A DNA stretch of 64,000 nucleotides from Loxodes magnus (Eukaryota > Ciliophora > Karyorelictea > Loxodida > Loxodidae): contig CAMPDV010000015.1 of NCBI GenBank assembly GCA_946699065.1, forward strand, positions 1,240,001 through 1,304,000. The letters run 5' to 3'. The position numbers and the translations under genes are program-made. Under the pieces are notes generated by a model. The model searched no databases. It was not told where the DNA came from and saw only the letters and a list, made by a program, of their open reading frames with translations. Of this stretch, positions 53,860 to 64,000 are shown piece by piece (positions within the stretch are counted from its first letter, which is position 1; every line of letters begins with the position of its first letter).

Positions 53860-54240
53860 TTTTGTATTTGTCTAATTTATATATAATTATGTTTTATTTA
53901 GTTTCAGAAGTTTAATATTTATTATATAAATTAAAATTATTTATATATTTTTTAATTTCAAGATAGCAGAAAAAAAAAATCAATTAAAATAAAACTAAAA
54001 GTATTTATATAAAATTACTATATAATAAGTATTTTATGCATAAAGATAAATTTGGAATAAAAAATAATTTAATTTTAAATATGTAAGATAAATACTTAGC
54101 TAAAAATAAAAGTTGTAGAAAATCTTAAAATCCATACAAAATATAAATATAATTTATTATAGTTTCATACATTATTTAATTAAAAGAAACAAAATTGATA
54201 GAATAATAAAAGAAAAAATCCTTTTGTTTTTATAATTTAA

Positions 54241-54545
54241 AATAATATCCTTATTATTAAAGTGTATTTAGCGTTTCAATGATATCTGCATTTTTATAAA
54301 TGTCAATTATTAAAGTCACTCTATACAAAATAACCCATGGAGATCCTTCATCTAATTGTGAGTAAGGTTTCCTCTCTTTGTCACAAAAGTATAGTACGCT
54401 TTCAAACAATTACAGGCTCATTTTCCAACCTATGGCGAAGTGTCAATTTCGGTTCAATATTTAGAATCTTTAGTTCTCAGTCAGATTCATAAGTGGTAAT
54501 TTCTTATCGGACACCTCTTGAGCCAAGGTCCACTTTTTTTAATTA
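54241..54545. other. GC-richer island between LINE ORF1 and ORF2
   Basis: About 300 bp with mixed composition against AT-rich flanks. No clear plus-strand coding. The minus strand is open under the reassigned code but matches nothing I recognise. It may be a nested retroelement fragment. 53860-54240 and 54546-55331 (apart from ORF2-like coding near 54930-55080) show no defined feature. Confidence 0.3.
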
Positions 54546-55331
54546 AATACATATAGATAATTAAAACATAAATCAGCAAATAACCTTAATATTTGGAAGT
54601 GAATATTAGACTAGCATAGGTAGAAAAGAAGCTTAAGAAAATTGCATCTTACACGTAAAACAAGGCATTTCAAACTAATCCAATAAGATCCTAGGGATAT
54701 TGAGACTAAGCAAATGCCAGCCCGGGCTTAGAGAAAAATATTAAGATGCTGTTTTTGTAAATGAAAAAAGGACACTTAGTCAGATAATGCCGGTAATTTA
54801 CTAAAAAATAAAAGATAAAAAAACGAAACTTTGAAATAGACTTATTAACTATATTTTAAACAATAAGAAGCAATTTATAGAAGAAAATACAATTAAGGAA
54901 TAAAATTGCATAAAGCAATAACAAGAAGCAAGCAATATTAAAATGAGAACATTTAAAAAAGGAGCATTTGGTCATATTTTACTAGAAGAATAAGAAGAAG
55001 TTGAGTAGTAGAAAAAGAAGAGCAAGAAATCTATTGTTGACTTTGCAGGAAGCACCAAAATTCATAAAGAGCAAGTACATTTAAACTATAAGTGGCTAAC
55101 CTAAAAAATGGAAGCGTCACTATAATTAATAATTATTATTATAAAATAAAAGTGAGAAATAAGAAGCAAACTGAAATAAACTTTAATTAAATTTTACTAT
55201 ACTAAAATACCTAAAAAATGAACTATTACCCAATTATTGAGCAATTAATAGGAAAAGGCAAAAGAAGAAGAAAAGATAGACAATAAGTAGAAAAATATTA
55301 AAAAGGGAAAAGAACTAATAATGAAAAGAAT

Positions 55332-58300
55332 ATGGAACCAGAGAATGATAGATAAGATGAAGGAAAGGTGGAGAAGGAAGATGAATAAAAAGAAGTAAGT
55401 GGTGAAGAGGAAGCAGAGGAGATGGCTGAAAAAGATAAATAAGAAAAAGTCATAAGAATAGGGACAGCAAATGTTAGAGAGTTAGAAAGAAAAGAGGCAC
55501 TAGTCAAATTTATGACTCAAAAAAGTATCCACATAATGGTAATATAAGAGATTTAGATTAAAGACTAAAAAGATATGTATAATATAGCAGGATTTAAAGC
55601 TTAATAAATGTAATGTTAAAAAGGAGTAGCATTCTATATTAGAAAGGACATATGTAATAAGATTAGAGAAATTTTAAATGAAGTGAATCAAATGACGCTT
55701 TTTGGAGGAGCGAGAATGATGGCCATTGAAATAATGAGAAAGCTGGCATTAATAATTATATATGCATTTGTTGCAAATGACAATAAGTAATATGAACCTT
55801 TTAAAATTTAGTAAATGAATTAAACTATAAGCAAAAGAAAAATGATTTGATGTAATGATCATAGGAGATTGAAATGTGCACATAAAGAAATGATTATCAA
55901 AGAAAATAAACTTAGCTGAAAAGAGAATGCTACAGTTCATAAAATAGAATAATTTGATATGCCTTGATCCAATTGAAATAGGTACTTACGTTCACTAAAA
56001 CAATGAATATAAAATAGATTACTTTTTAATTGAAGAAATTATGAGAGCAAAGGTGATAAAAAGTGATTTTTATTACTCATACGTAAAAGGGGACTATAGA
56101 CCTGGTATTATATAGATAAATATTGGTAAAGAAATTAGAAAACCATAAAAGATAGCAAAAATAAATAACCTACTATTAAAGAAAAAAGAAATTTAAGAAT
56201 AATTTGAAAGATTTAAACAAGAAAATATCTAAGAAGAAAAAATTGATTGCCTTAACGGTACATAGACTTATAAATGATGGAAAAAAAGATAGAAGAAGGA
56301 GCTCAAATGGTACGTGGAACAGTTAAAACATAAAGCTTTAAGATATATAAATACTCAGAAACAAAAAAGTATAATAAAATGTATAGAAAATGCAGCAAGC
56401 AATCAAAATAAAAGGTAGATAACAACGAATTAATAAATGAGAATCAATAAAACGTAGAATATAGAGAATACCAAAGAGTAAGACAAGAATACATTTAATC
56501 AAGGAAAAAAGATTAAAAAAAACTAACTTAACCTATTTATGGACAATGTAAATAAAGGAAGCCTGACAGAAATGTGGAAGAAACTAGAAAAACATGCTTA
56601 ATAGAAAAAAAATTGATTAATATTCTTATCAAAAGAAGATGTTAAGAGTTTCAGGGATAAGAGATAGTAGTTATATGAAGATGGCGATAATACGTTACCA
56701 ATTAAATTCTTAATCAAGAGACAAATAATGGTAAGCAAGTATGAAACTTGAGAAAATGCTAACTAATTGGCGAAATGAAAAGCAGAAGGACCTGATGAAA
56801 TATAAGTAGGAACAATTTTAGCAGGTGGGAAAAGTTAATAGAATTAGCATACAAAATGATAGTAAAGATGATTAAGAGGGAGTAATGCCTTAGGAGATGA
56901 AATAAAATAATACATAATATAAATATAAAAAAAGGAGGAAAGACGAATCTGATGAACTATAGACCAGGTTCTTTATAGAATCACGCTTTAAAATTGTAGA
57001 TATATGAATTTTCAAACATCTGTAAGGATATCTTCATAATGATGAAAGTGAATACTAATAAGATTTCAAAAAAGGTAAATCATGCACACTTTATTCTTCA
57101 ATCTAAGACAGTATAGGAATGATCGATGCGGAACAAAAAGATGTTTTTGTGATATTTGTTGATATTAAGAAAGTTTATGACTCAGTGCAAAGGAAATATA
57201 TATGATAAATCCTAAATTATCTAAAAGTACCTGAAATAATTAAGCTTCTAGCAAACTTTTACTGCGAAGAATAAATTAAACTGAAAATTAATGATTAAAT
57301 AGCATTATCATTTGCTTCAAAAAAAGGGCTAAAATAAGGAAGCATTATTCGCCGAGACTATTTAATTTGATAATAGCAAGAATTCTCCATAGCTTGAAAG
57401 ATTAAAACTAGGAATTATAATAGATTATAAAAAGGAAAAGAGATGTACATAAGAAATACATGCAGGATATTATTCATATGCAGATTACTTAGTTTTAATA
57501 AATGAATGAGAATAAGTTGAGGAAATAATTGAAAATTTAACTCGACGGCAGAAAGTACAAATTGGAAATTGCAGATAAAACGAAATGAATTATATATAAA
57601 AAAGAAGAAAATAATAAATGAGAAAATATTGGAAATATTATAGAGGTGGAAAATTTAAGGATCGAAAGAGTAACGACCTTTTAGTATCTAGGTCATATAA
57701 TAGAAGATAACATCAGATTTGAAAAATATATGGAGAATAGACTAGAAGCCTCATAAAAGATGTAAACATGAATATTGGTAAAAATAACAATGAATAAATG
57801 AATAACACCATATAATGAGGAGTAATGATAAAAACCTTCATAAACTCAGTTTTCAGTTATGGGACAGAAGTGATCCCATATTGTGAATAATTTGTAGGAA
57901 AATAAGCGATGGAGCAATTAGAAATAATATAGAAAAGATCTTTACGAACAATCATAGATGCTCCTTTTTAAGTGCAAAATGAGATGTTAGAACACGAATT
58001 GCAATTTATGAAATTTAAACATTACCTATGACATAAAACGCTGAGATTAAGAGGCAGATTAATAGGTAATTAAGGGAAAACAGTAGAAGGATTAATTTTC
58101 AACCTAAGAAAAGAAGAGAACTTTATATTTGAATTATATTGCACGGCAATAAAACTAGAATTAAAAATTGAGGACAAAGATAAATTTATAGATGATGGTA
58201 ATAACAATTAAAAAGGAAAAAAAACATTAGTCATGCAATTTGAAAATGTAGAATATACGTAGAAGATAGAGAAAGAATGAAGTAAATGATAACAACATTT

Positions 58301-58680
58301 CAGTATAGAAAAACATGATTTGATGAATTTTTAGTAGAACCACCCAACTACCTGAGATACAATATAAATAGAAAAGAAGAAATATGTTACCTATTTAGAA
58401 TAAGATCGAGATGTAATGGAAGCTAAGATTGCTTAAAAGAAAGACACCTAGTTATGACAAGTCAATGCCCTTTCTGTAACAATACAAGAGAAAATGAAAG
58501 GCATATCATAGAAAACTGTTCAGAATACAAAGAAGGAAGATAAATATGTATTTGAAATCTAATAGCAATAGGAGTAGAGAGATAAGGAATGGAACTATTT
58601 GATATAATATGAGGTACGGTCAAATTCGAGAAATTCATTAGAACCTAAGAAGAGTAAAAAAAGATATAAAACTGACTTGA
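55332..58680 (+). pseudogene. LINE ORF2: endonuclease, reverse transcriptase, terminal CCHC; inactivated
   Basis: Candidate ATG 55332 opens an acidic leader, then an endonuclease domain (IRIGTANVRELERKEALVKF; then IIGDWNVHIKKW). These two blocks are in different frames, so there is a frameshift near 55845. The domain continues (TYVHQNNEYKIDYFLI; GDYRPG). Reverse transcriptase motif A (FVDIKKVYDSV, about 57152-57187) keeps its Asp and motif B is GLKQGS. Motif C is YADY instead of YADD (57477-57488), removing a catalytic Asp. A terminal C-x2-C-x8-H-x4-C lies at about 58466-58518. The last in-frame TGA is at 58678-58680. The copy cannot be active. Confidence 0.75.
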
Positions 58681-58697
58681 TAAATAAATTGGATTAC

Positions 58698-58733
58698 AGA
58701 GCGCGTAGCACTCTTGTTGGCGTGCAGCTCTTT
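58698..58733 (-). repeat. Retroelement terminal motif (reverse orientation)
   Basis: Reads AGAGCGCGTAG...GTGCAGCTCTTT. It is the reverse complement of the motif at 59404-59438 and matches 34042-34076. Its ends AGAGC/GCTCT are complementary, so it can fold as a hairpin. Confidence 0.6.
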
Positions 58734-58740
58734 AAATTAA

Positions 58741-59040
58741 TTTTATTTAATGTCGAAAAAATTTTATGGTCTCTCTTTCCTTTTTTCCTCTTCCTGTAGC
58801 ACGTCCCTGTAATTTTTCCTTCCAAAGCATAGGATGCAATATGGGATTACGGGTACATTTCCCCGATCTATGATGAAGAAAGTTTCCTCCTGGCATTCAG
58901 AGTTCTCCAGCTTGTCATATCTTCCTTCTCTTGTAATTGGTTTCTCCTCCTCCGATTTATCCTCCGTCCGCTTCATTTTTTTGTTGCCTTACTGGGCCTC
59001 CAAGCAGCATCCGAAGGAAAGGGCTTTCTACTCTATTTAA
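58741..59040 (-). mobile_element. 5'-truncated retroelement fragment
   Basis: GC-rich for the window. The minus-strand frame 58976-58764 encodes an acidic, Cys-containing tail (PYCILCFGRKNY ... EEEKRKERP) without using any reassigned codon. It runs into AT-rich sequence and then the terminal motif at 58698-58733, just as the fragments at 29300 and 34462 do. Probably the 3' end of another element inserted against the LINE. 59041-59403 on the plus strand is a similar Glu/Lys-rich stretch ending in the motif at 59404. Confidence 0.5.
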
Positions 59041-59403
59041 ATTTTAATTATATATAATAAAAGATTATATCAAAGATATGCTAGTAAAAGGAAAAAGGAT
59101 ACATAGAAAAGAAAATTGAATGAAAAAAAGAAATAGGAAAATACTATAGAGCAGTAAAAGGATAATTTTTATGAGCTTATAAAAGTTTGATTAAGAGACT
59201 AATAACTAGAAATGAAAGTTAATAAGATATGTAAGAAAAAATAAAGGAAAATTTCAATAAAGGTCTAATAAAGCATGGATAAATATAAGACAAAAGAACA
59301 AGAGATAATGTAGAGGAAAATGAGGAAGATAAGTAACTAATAAGAGAAAAATTTCTATTACCTGAAAGCTTACTCGAAGAAACGGACATATATTGAGATA
59401 TGG

Positions 59404-59438
59404 AAAGAGCTGCGCACCAACGAGATGCTATGCGCTCT
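59404..59438 (+). repeat. Retroelement terminal motif (forward orientation)
   Basis: AAAGAGCTGCGCACC...ATGCGCTCT, inverted relative to 58698-58733. Downstream, 59439-59802 is AT-rich with nothing recognised. Confidence 0.6.
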
Positions 59439-59802
59439 ATAATTAAATTTATTTATTTATCTGATAAATTAATAATTTTTATGTAATATAGTTGAGTTAC
59501 CGTAGAAGATATATTATAAAGAATTTTATTGAATTAAAGAATCAGAATTTTTTTATCTTCAAAGTACTAAGATTTAAAATCCTTCTGATTCAGCTTTTAA
59601 TTTTTGTTTTGAGAAAGTATAAGAGATACTAGATTAGTATTAAGTAGTAGTGATAAAATATAACAGGTCTCTAAACTATTTTTTTTCTTACGGTTCTAAT
59701 GAAATCAAATTTCAGAAAAAATATTTTTCTTTTGCCTTTATGATATAGACTTTAGTTCGCTTTAAGTGTTTTTTATTTTTTGCTTATTAACTCAATTCTT
59801 TT

Positions 59803-62800
59803 TCAAACTATTTTATTTTTCTTGACAGATTTGCTATTTTAACACATTTAATAAAAATTTAAAACTTTTTTCACTTTTTCACTTTATTTTAATATTTAAA
59901 TTTAATAAAAATAGCTATTTGAGCTTTTATAAAGTTTGCTTTAAGTATATTTTAAGTCTATTTATGTGTTTTTTAAAGTTTACTTAAATGGTTATTTTAA
60001 AATTGTTTAATCCTTTTTAATTTAATTATTATTAAATTTTAAGTTTTTTTCATGAAGCAAATTTAAAAGGAAACATTTAAAATTTTTAAAGATAATTAAT
60101 AAGTATTAAATTTTATTTTAATTGTAGAGTTATAGAGTTTAAGATTTCGCGCTCAGCATTCCTATAATTGAATCCATCTTTATTTCAAGAGAACTCATCT
60201 TGACTTCAAGGAAATCCATCTTTTTATTAATATCGCTAGCTTGAATCTAAAGTTCGACTTCTTTAATCTTAGAATCCATATTTTATGTCAAGCAGACTAA
60301 ATTATTTATTTTTTCATCAATAGAACTTGTTTGAGTTTTAAGAATCGCTATTTATTTTATTTTTGTCTCAAGAGATTCCAATTTATCATTGCTTTATTCA
60401 ATTTTTTCGTTTATTTTATCTTCAGTTCTTTTAACGCAGTCTTTTACATCGGAAACTTTTCCTTCCCATCCAAAGTTTTCTTCTTAATAATAATTATCGC
60501 ATATATGAAGATACTTTTCCTAATAATCTGGATTCCAAAGTTAAAGAATCTATTCTATCTCAAGAATAACTTCAGCCATTTCTCGAAAATCATAATACAC
60601 TTGCTAAATTTAGAACTCATCAAAAGAATCTCCTAAAATTGAGATGATCATATTAAGCATTATAACTACATTTAAAATAACAGCTAAAAGGAAGGTAATA
60701 TATATTATGCTAAGTCCATCTCTACTAAAGACTCCTGAATCTCCTGCTATTAAATCAAAAGAAGAAATCCATAAATTTTGAAATGAAACTTCTTAATCCG
60801 TTGCTGCTATATAAAGAAGACCAAATGCTAATGTAGTATAAATCATTATTGAAAGGAAATATCTTATATTGTAAAAGGAATCTAAAATCAATTTTATGTA
60901 ATATCTTGTTTCAGAAAATGCCTTAAAGCCTGTAATTCCACGCAATAAATTTAAGAGTAATACAATCCAATTAAATGTTCCAATTTTGATATCCTATAAA
61001 CAAAAATATAGCCATGGAATCATGCAAATAACTCTAATTATGTCTATAATATTCCAAGCGTTCGAAAAATATTTCCATCCAGTAACTCGAACTTAAAGGA
61101 GTTCTCAAATAAGCAAAGTGATATTTACTAAAACTAATAAAATCCAGGAAAAGTAAAACAAAGAAAAGGGCTTAATCATTAAAACAACAATAAGGAAAAG
61201 ATTCATTCATATTAAACAAGAAAAAGAAAGAATTCAGTATCATAAATATTTCCACTTTAAGATAATATAACTTCTTATTATTTTATGCTTGTATAGTTCT
61301 TTGTCTTTTGAATCAAGGAAAGCTTTCAATAATTCTATGCTTTGAGTAGAACCAGGCACAGAAGGTAATTTAAATCAAGAAGTAGATATTTTAATGTGTT
61401 CTTTAAGTTGATCATCAATTTATTAATAACCCTTATAAGATTTTTAATTTTTGTTGATGGTATATCAAGTGGTTGGTTAATTAGAATCTTTAAAAAGATC
61501 GAAGCTTTAAGTATGCCAATCATCGAATTTTATGCGCTAGTCTTATTAAATGAAAGTAAAATCACGTAGGTTTTTATTAAAATAAAGTTAAGAATTAAGA
61601 AATTAACTTAATTAAGTTGAAGAATTGCTTACGATTAAAGGAAAATCAAGTTATAGGGATAAAAACTATGATCGTTAATAATAAAAGTCATCAGATTACA
61701 GTTAAGATAAAAAATCCAAAAGACAATCAGTGATATTCTAATGTTGGTTCACAATAGAGTAAAATAGAGGGGATCGACCAAAAAAGTCAGATTTTATTTT
61801 AATATCAGGAAAACGTTCAAAAGCATTTTTTATAATATCAGTTTTTCCCTAAAGGCAAGCAAAATGAAGTGGAGTATATAAAAAAGCTGTTAATTAGCAA
61901 TTTCAGTAAGAAACTCCTTCAAAGAAATCGTTGCTAATACAATTTCAAGTTCCTAAACACGCATAAAGCTTTTAGTTTTCAAAAGGTATATGAAACAAGT
62001 CTCGTTAAAATCGGAAAAAATCGTTAATTTAAGGAATTTATTATTTTGAAAAAGATGCTAATTCTGAATAATCTTTAAGATTTCTGAATTCAACAGATTT
62101 TTATTGAATACTAGCAAGTAAAGATCCGTCAGGACTGAAACAAATAAAGTTTTCAGATACATAATGACCTTAGAAAGTGATAATTTCTTTAAACTCATTA
62201 AGAGCTCATATCTTTATAGTCTAATCCATTGATGCACTAGCAAGTAACATTCCATCAGGGCTGAAGCAAACACATGTTACAGAATTTTTATGGCCTAATA
62301 GAGTAACTATCACTTTTTTTTCCTAAAGGTTTCATAGTTTTATAGTTTTATCACTTGATGCGCTTGCAAGTAATGATCCATCAGGACTGAAACATACTCA
62401 TTAAACAAGCGATTAATGTTCATAGAGAGTTACGATTTCTTTATTGTCTTTAAGATTTCATAGTTTTATAGTTTAATCAAATGATGCGCTAGCAAGTAGC
62501 AATCCGTCAGGACTAAAAGAAATACATCTTATAGAATTTGTATGACCTTAAAGAGTAACGATCTCTGAATTATCTTTAAGACTTCAAAGCTTTATAGTTT
62601 AATCATCTGAAGCGCTAGCAAGAAATGATCCAAAAGGACTAAAAGAAACACAGGTTACATAAGTTGAATGTCCTTTGAGAGTTGCAATTTCCTTTTTTTC
62701 TTAAATATTTCATAGTTTTATAGTTTAATCAAATGATGCGCTAGCAAGTAGCAATCCATCAGGACTAAAAGAAATACATCTTATAGAATTTGTATGACCT

Positions 62801-64000
62801 TTGAGAGTAGCGATCTCTAAATTATCTTAAAGATTTCAAAGTTTTATAGTTCTATCATCTGAAGCGCTAGCAAATATCAATCCATTAGAGCTAAAAGAAG
62901 CACAGGTTACAATTTAGGTATGATCTTGGAGAGTTATGGTTTCTTTTTTTTCTTAAAGATTTCATAGTTTTATAGTTGTATCTCATGAAGCACCAGCAAG
63001 TTACGATCCATCAGGACTAAAAGAAACAAAGTTAACTAATTCTTTAAATCCTTTGAGAGTCACAACTTCTGAATGGTCTTTGAGGTTTCATAGTTTTATA
63101 TTTTTTTCCACTGATGCGCTAGCAAGTAACAATCCATCAGGACTAAAAGATATTCAGGTTACAGACTTAGAATGTCCTTAAAGAGTTACAATTTATTCTT
63201 ATTTTTTTAAATTTCATAGTTTTATACTTTAATCCATTGATGAACTAGCTAGTAACGATCCGTCAGGACTAAAAGAAACACAGGTTACAGTTTCTTTATG
63301 ACCTTTGAGAGTCACAATTTCTTTATTGTCTTAAAGATTTCATAATTTTATAGTTCTATCATCTGATGAACTTGCAAGCAATGATCCGTCGCGACTGAAA
63401 GAAACACATGTTACAGAATGTGAATGACCTTATAGAGTTGTGATTTCTGAATAATCTTTAAGATTTCAAATTTTTATAGTTGTATCTCATGAAGCGCTAG
63501 CAAGTAGTGATCCAACAGGACTGAAGGATATTTTGGACACTATACTTTTATGTCCTTGAAGAGTTATAATTTCTATATAGTCTTAAAGACTTCATAGTTT
63601 AATAGTTTAATCTTCTGATGAGCTAGCTAGTAACGATCCGTCAGGACTAAAAGAAACACAGGTAACATTTTCTTTATGACCTTTGAGAGTCATAATTTCT
63701 TAATTATCTTTAAGCTTTCATAATTTAATAGTTTAATCCCTTGATGCGCTAGCTAGTAACGACTCATCAGGACTGAAAGAAACACAATTTACAGAATTTG
63801 AATGACCTTAAAGAGTAACTATCTCAGGATTATCTCTTAAGTTTCAAAGCTTTATAGTTGTATCTCATGAAGCGCTAACAAGTAATGATCCGTCAGGACT
63901 AAAAGATACGCAGGTTACAGAATTTGAATGATCTTTGATAGTAACGATCTCGGAATAATCTTAAAGATTTCATAGTTTTATACTTCAATCACTTGATGCA
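59803..64000 (-). CDS. WD40-ankyrin-TRP-like cation channel fusion, N-terminus outside window
   Basis: A single minus-strand frame covers 64000 to about 60140 without a break. Domains in order: about 15 WD40 repeats of 42 residues (64000-62100; repeating FSPDGSLLASASSD and IKLW), ankyrin-like repeats (61900-61680; TPLHFACLQGKTDIIK, GRSPLFYSIV), then a channel domain (about 61270-60600). The channel has several membrane spans, a pore-like FDLIAGDSG and LNMIISILGDSFDEF, typical of the TRP/polycystin S6. A coiled coil with KMDSIIGML-type heptads follows. In most repeats the WD40 Trp is TGA. The coding signal weakens after TAA 60139-60141, while the first in-frame TGA is at 59803-59805, so the end is uncertain. 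Such WD40-channel fusions are known in ciliates; the role is probably ion influx with protein scaffolding. Confidence 0.8.
62100..64000 (-). repeat. Array of about 15 WD40 repeats, 126-nt period
   Basis: Repeats about every 126 nt, marked on the plus strand by recurring GCTAGCAAGTA-like and ATCCGTCAGGACTGAAAG-like blocks, continuing beyond the window edge. The high similarity between units suggests homogenisation. Confidence 0.9.

Larger units (their letters stand above)
52969..58735 (+). mobile_element. Degenerate non-LTR (LINE) retrotransposon
   Basis: It has ORF1 with a CCHC knuckle, then ORF2 with an apurinic-type endonuclease, a reverse transcriptase and a terminal CCHC motif, all on the plus strand and richer in G than the neighbourhood. 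The 3' end coincides with the motif at 58698-58733. Frameshifts in ORF2 and a mutated catalytic motif show it is dead. The 5' boundary is not defined; 52969 is the ORF1 start. Confidence 0.75.

Noticed and set aside
58834..59040. Plus-strand standard-code ORF with Ser/Phe-rich product
   Set aside because: Shadow of the minus-strand retroelement fragment, which carries the more plausible acidic Cys-containing tail and ends in the shared terminal motif.
1..64000. Tetrahymena/Paramecium code (TAA/TAG=Gln, TGA always stop)
   Set aside because: TGA sits in frame at conserved Trp positions in several gene families, so table 6 would break every recognised gene.

Overview
The window reads as nuclear DNA of a ciliate with an extreme code. 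Reading TAA and TAG as Gln and TGA as Trp opens long frames with recognisable domains (WD40, ankyrin, TRP-like channel, REJ/GPS, ADP-ribosyltransferase, M16 peptidase, non-LTR reverse transcriptase). The conserved Trp that closes WD40 blades is usually TGA, and most frames end at a TGA. This is the pattern of the karyorelict nuclear code (NCBI table 27, Loxodes-like); a Condylostoma-like code (table 28) is the alternative. The DNA is very AT-rich, and several frame switches coincide with candidate GT..AG introns of only 19-29 nt. No rRNA, tRNA or CRISPR was seen.

Layout. 1-3760: 3' part of a large plus-strand membrane-protein gene. 3.8-48 kb: three diverged tandem units, A about 3.8-21 kb, B about 21.2-35.5 kb, C about 35.6-46 kb or slightly beyond. 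Unit A, the best preserved, has a minus-strand hypothetical gene, a plus-strand hypothetical gene, a minus-strand membrane-protein gene, and a minus-strand REJ-GPS receptor head-to-head with a large plus-strand membrane-protein gene. Unit B is mostly decayed: its receptor has a 40-nt frameshifting deletion, yet two tracts are almost identical to unit A, which suggests gene conversion. Unit B also carries a retroelement-rich insertion at 29.3-34.5 kb. Unit C carries the most striking gene: a receptor with signal peptide, REJ, degenerate GPS, one membrane span, six 47-residue Cys-rich repeats and, in the same frame, a C-terminal ADP-ribosyltransferase domain.

46.5-59.4 kb: a probable hypothetical gene, an M16 (insulysin-like) protein that has lost its metal ligands, and a degenerate LINE with ORF1 (zinc knuckle) and ORF2 (endonuclease, dead reverse transcriptase, terminal CCHC), followed by more retroelement ends. 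59.8-64.0 kb: the 3' part of a minus-strand gene fusing about 15 WD40 repeats, ankyrin repeats, a TRP-like channel and a coiled coil.

Confidence is high where protein families are recognisable and low in the AT-rich stretches. Because almost every frame is open under this code, openness alone was not used as evidence; G-enrichment at codon position 1, conservation between copies and intron-consistent frame changes were. All translations were done by hand. The receptor array with conversion tracts and head-to-head partners resembles self-recognition or mating-type loci of other ciliates, but that is only an inference.
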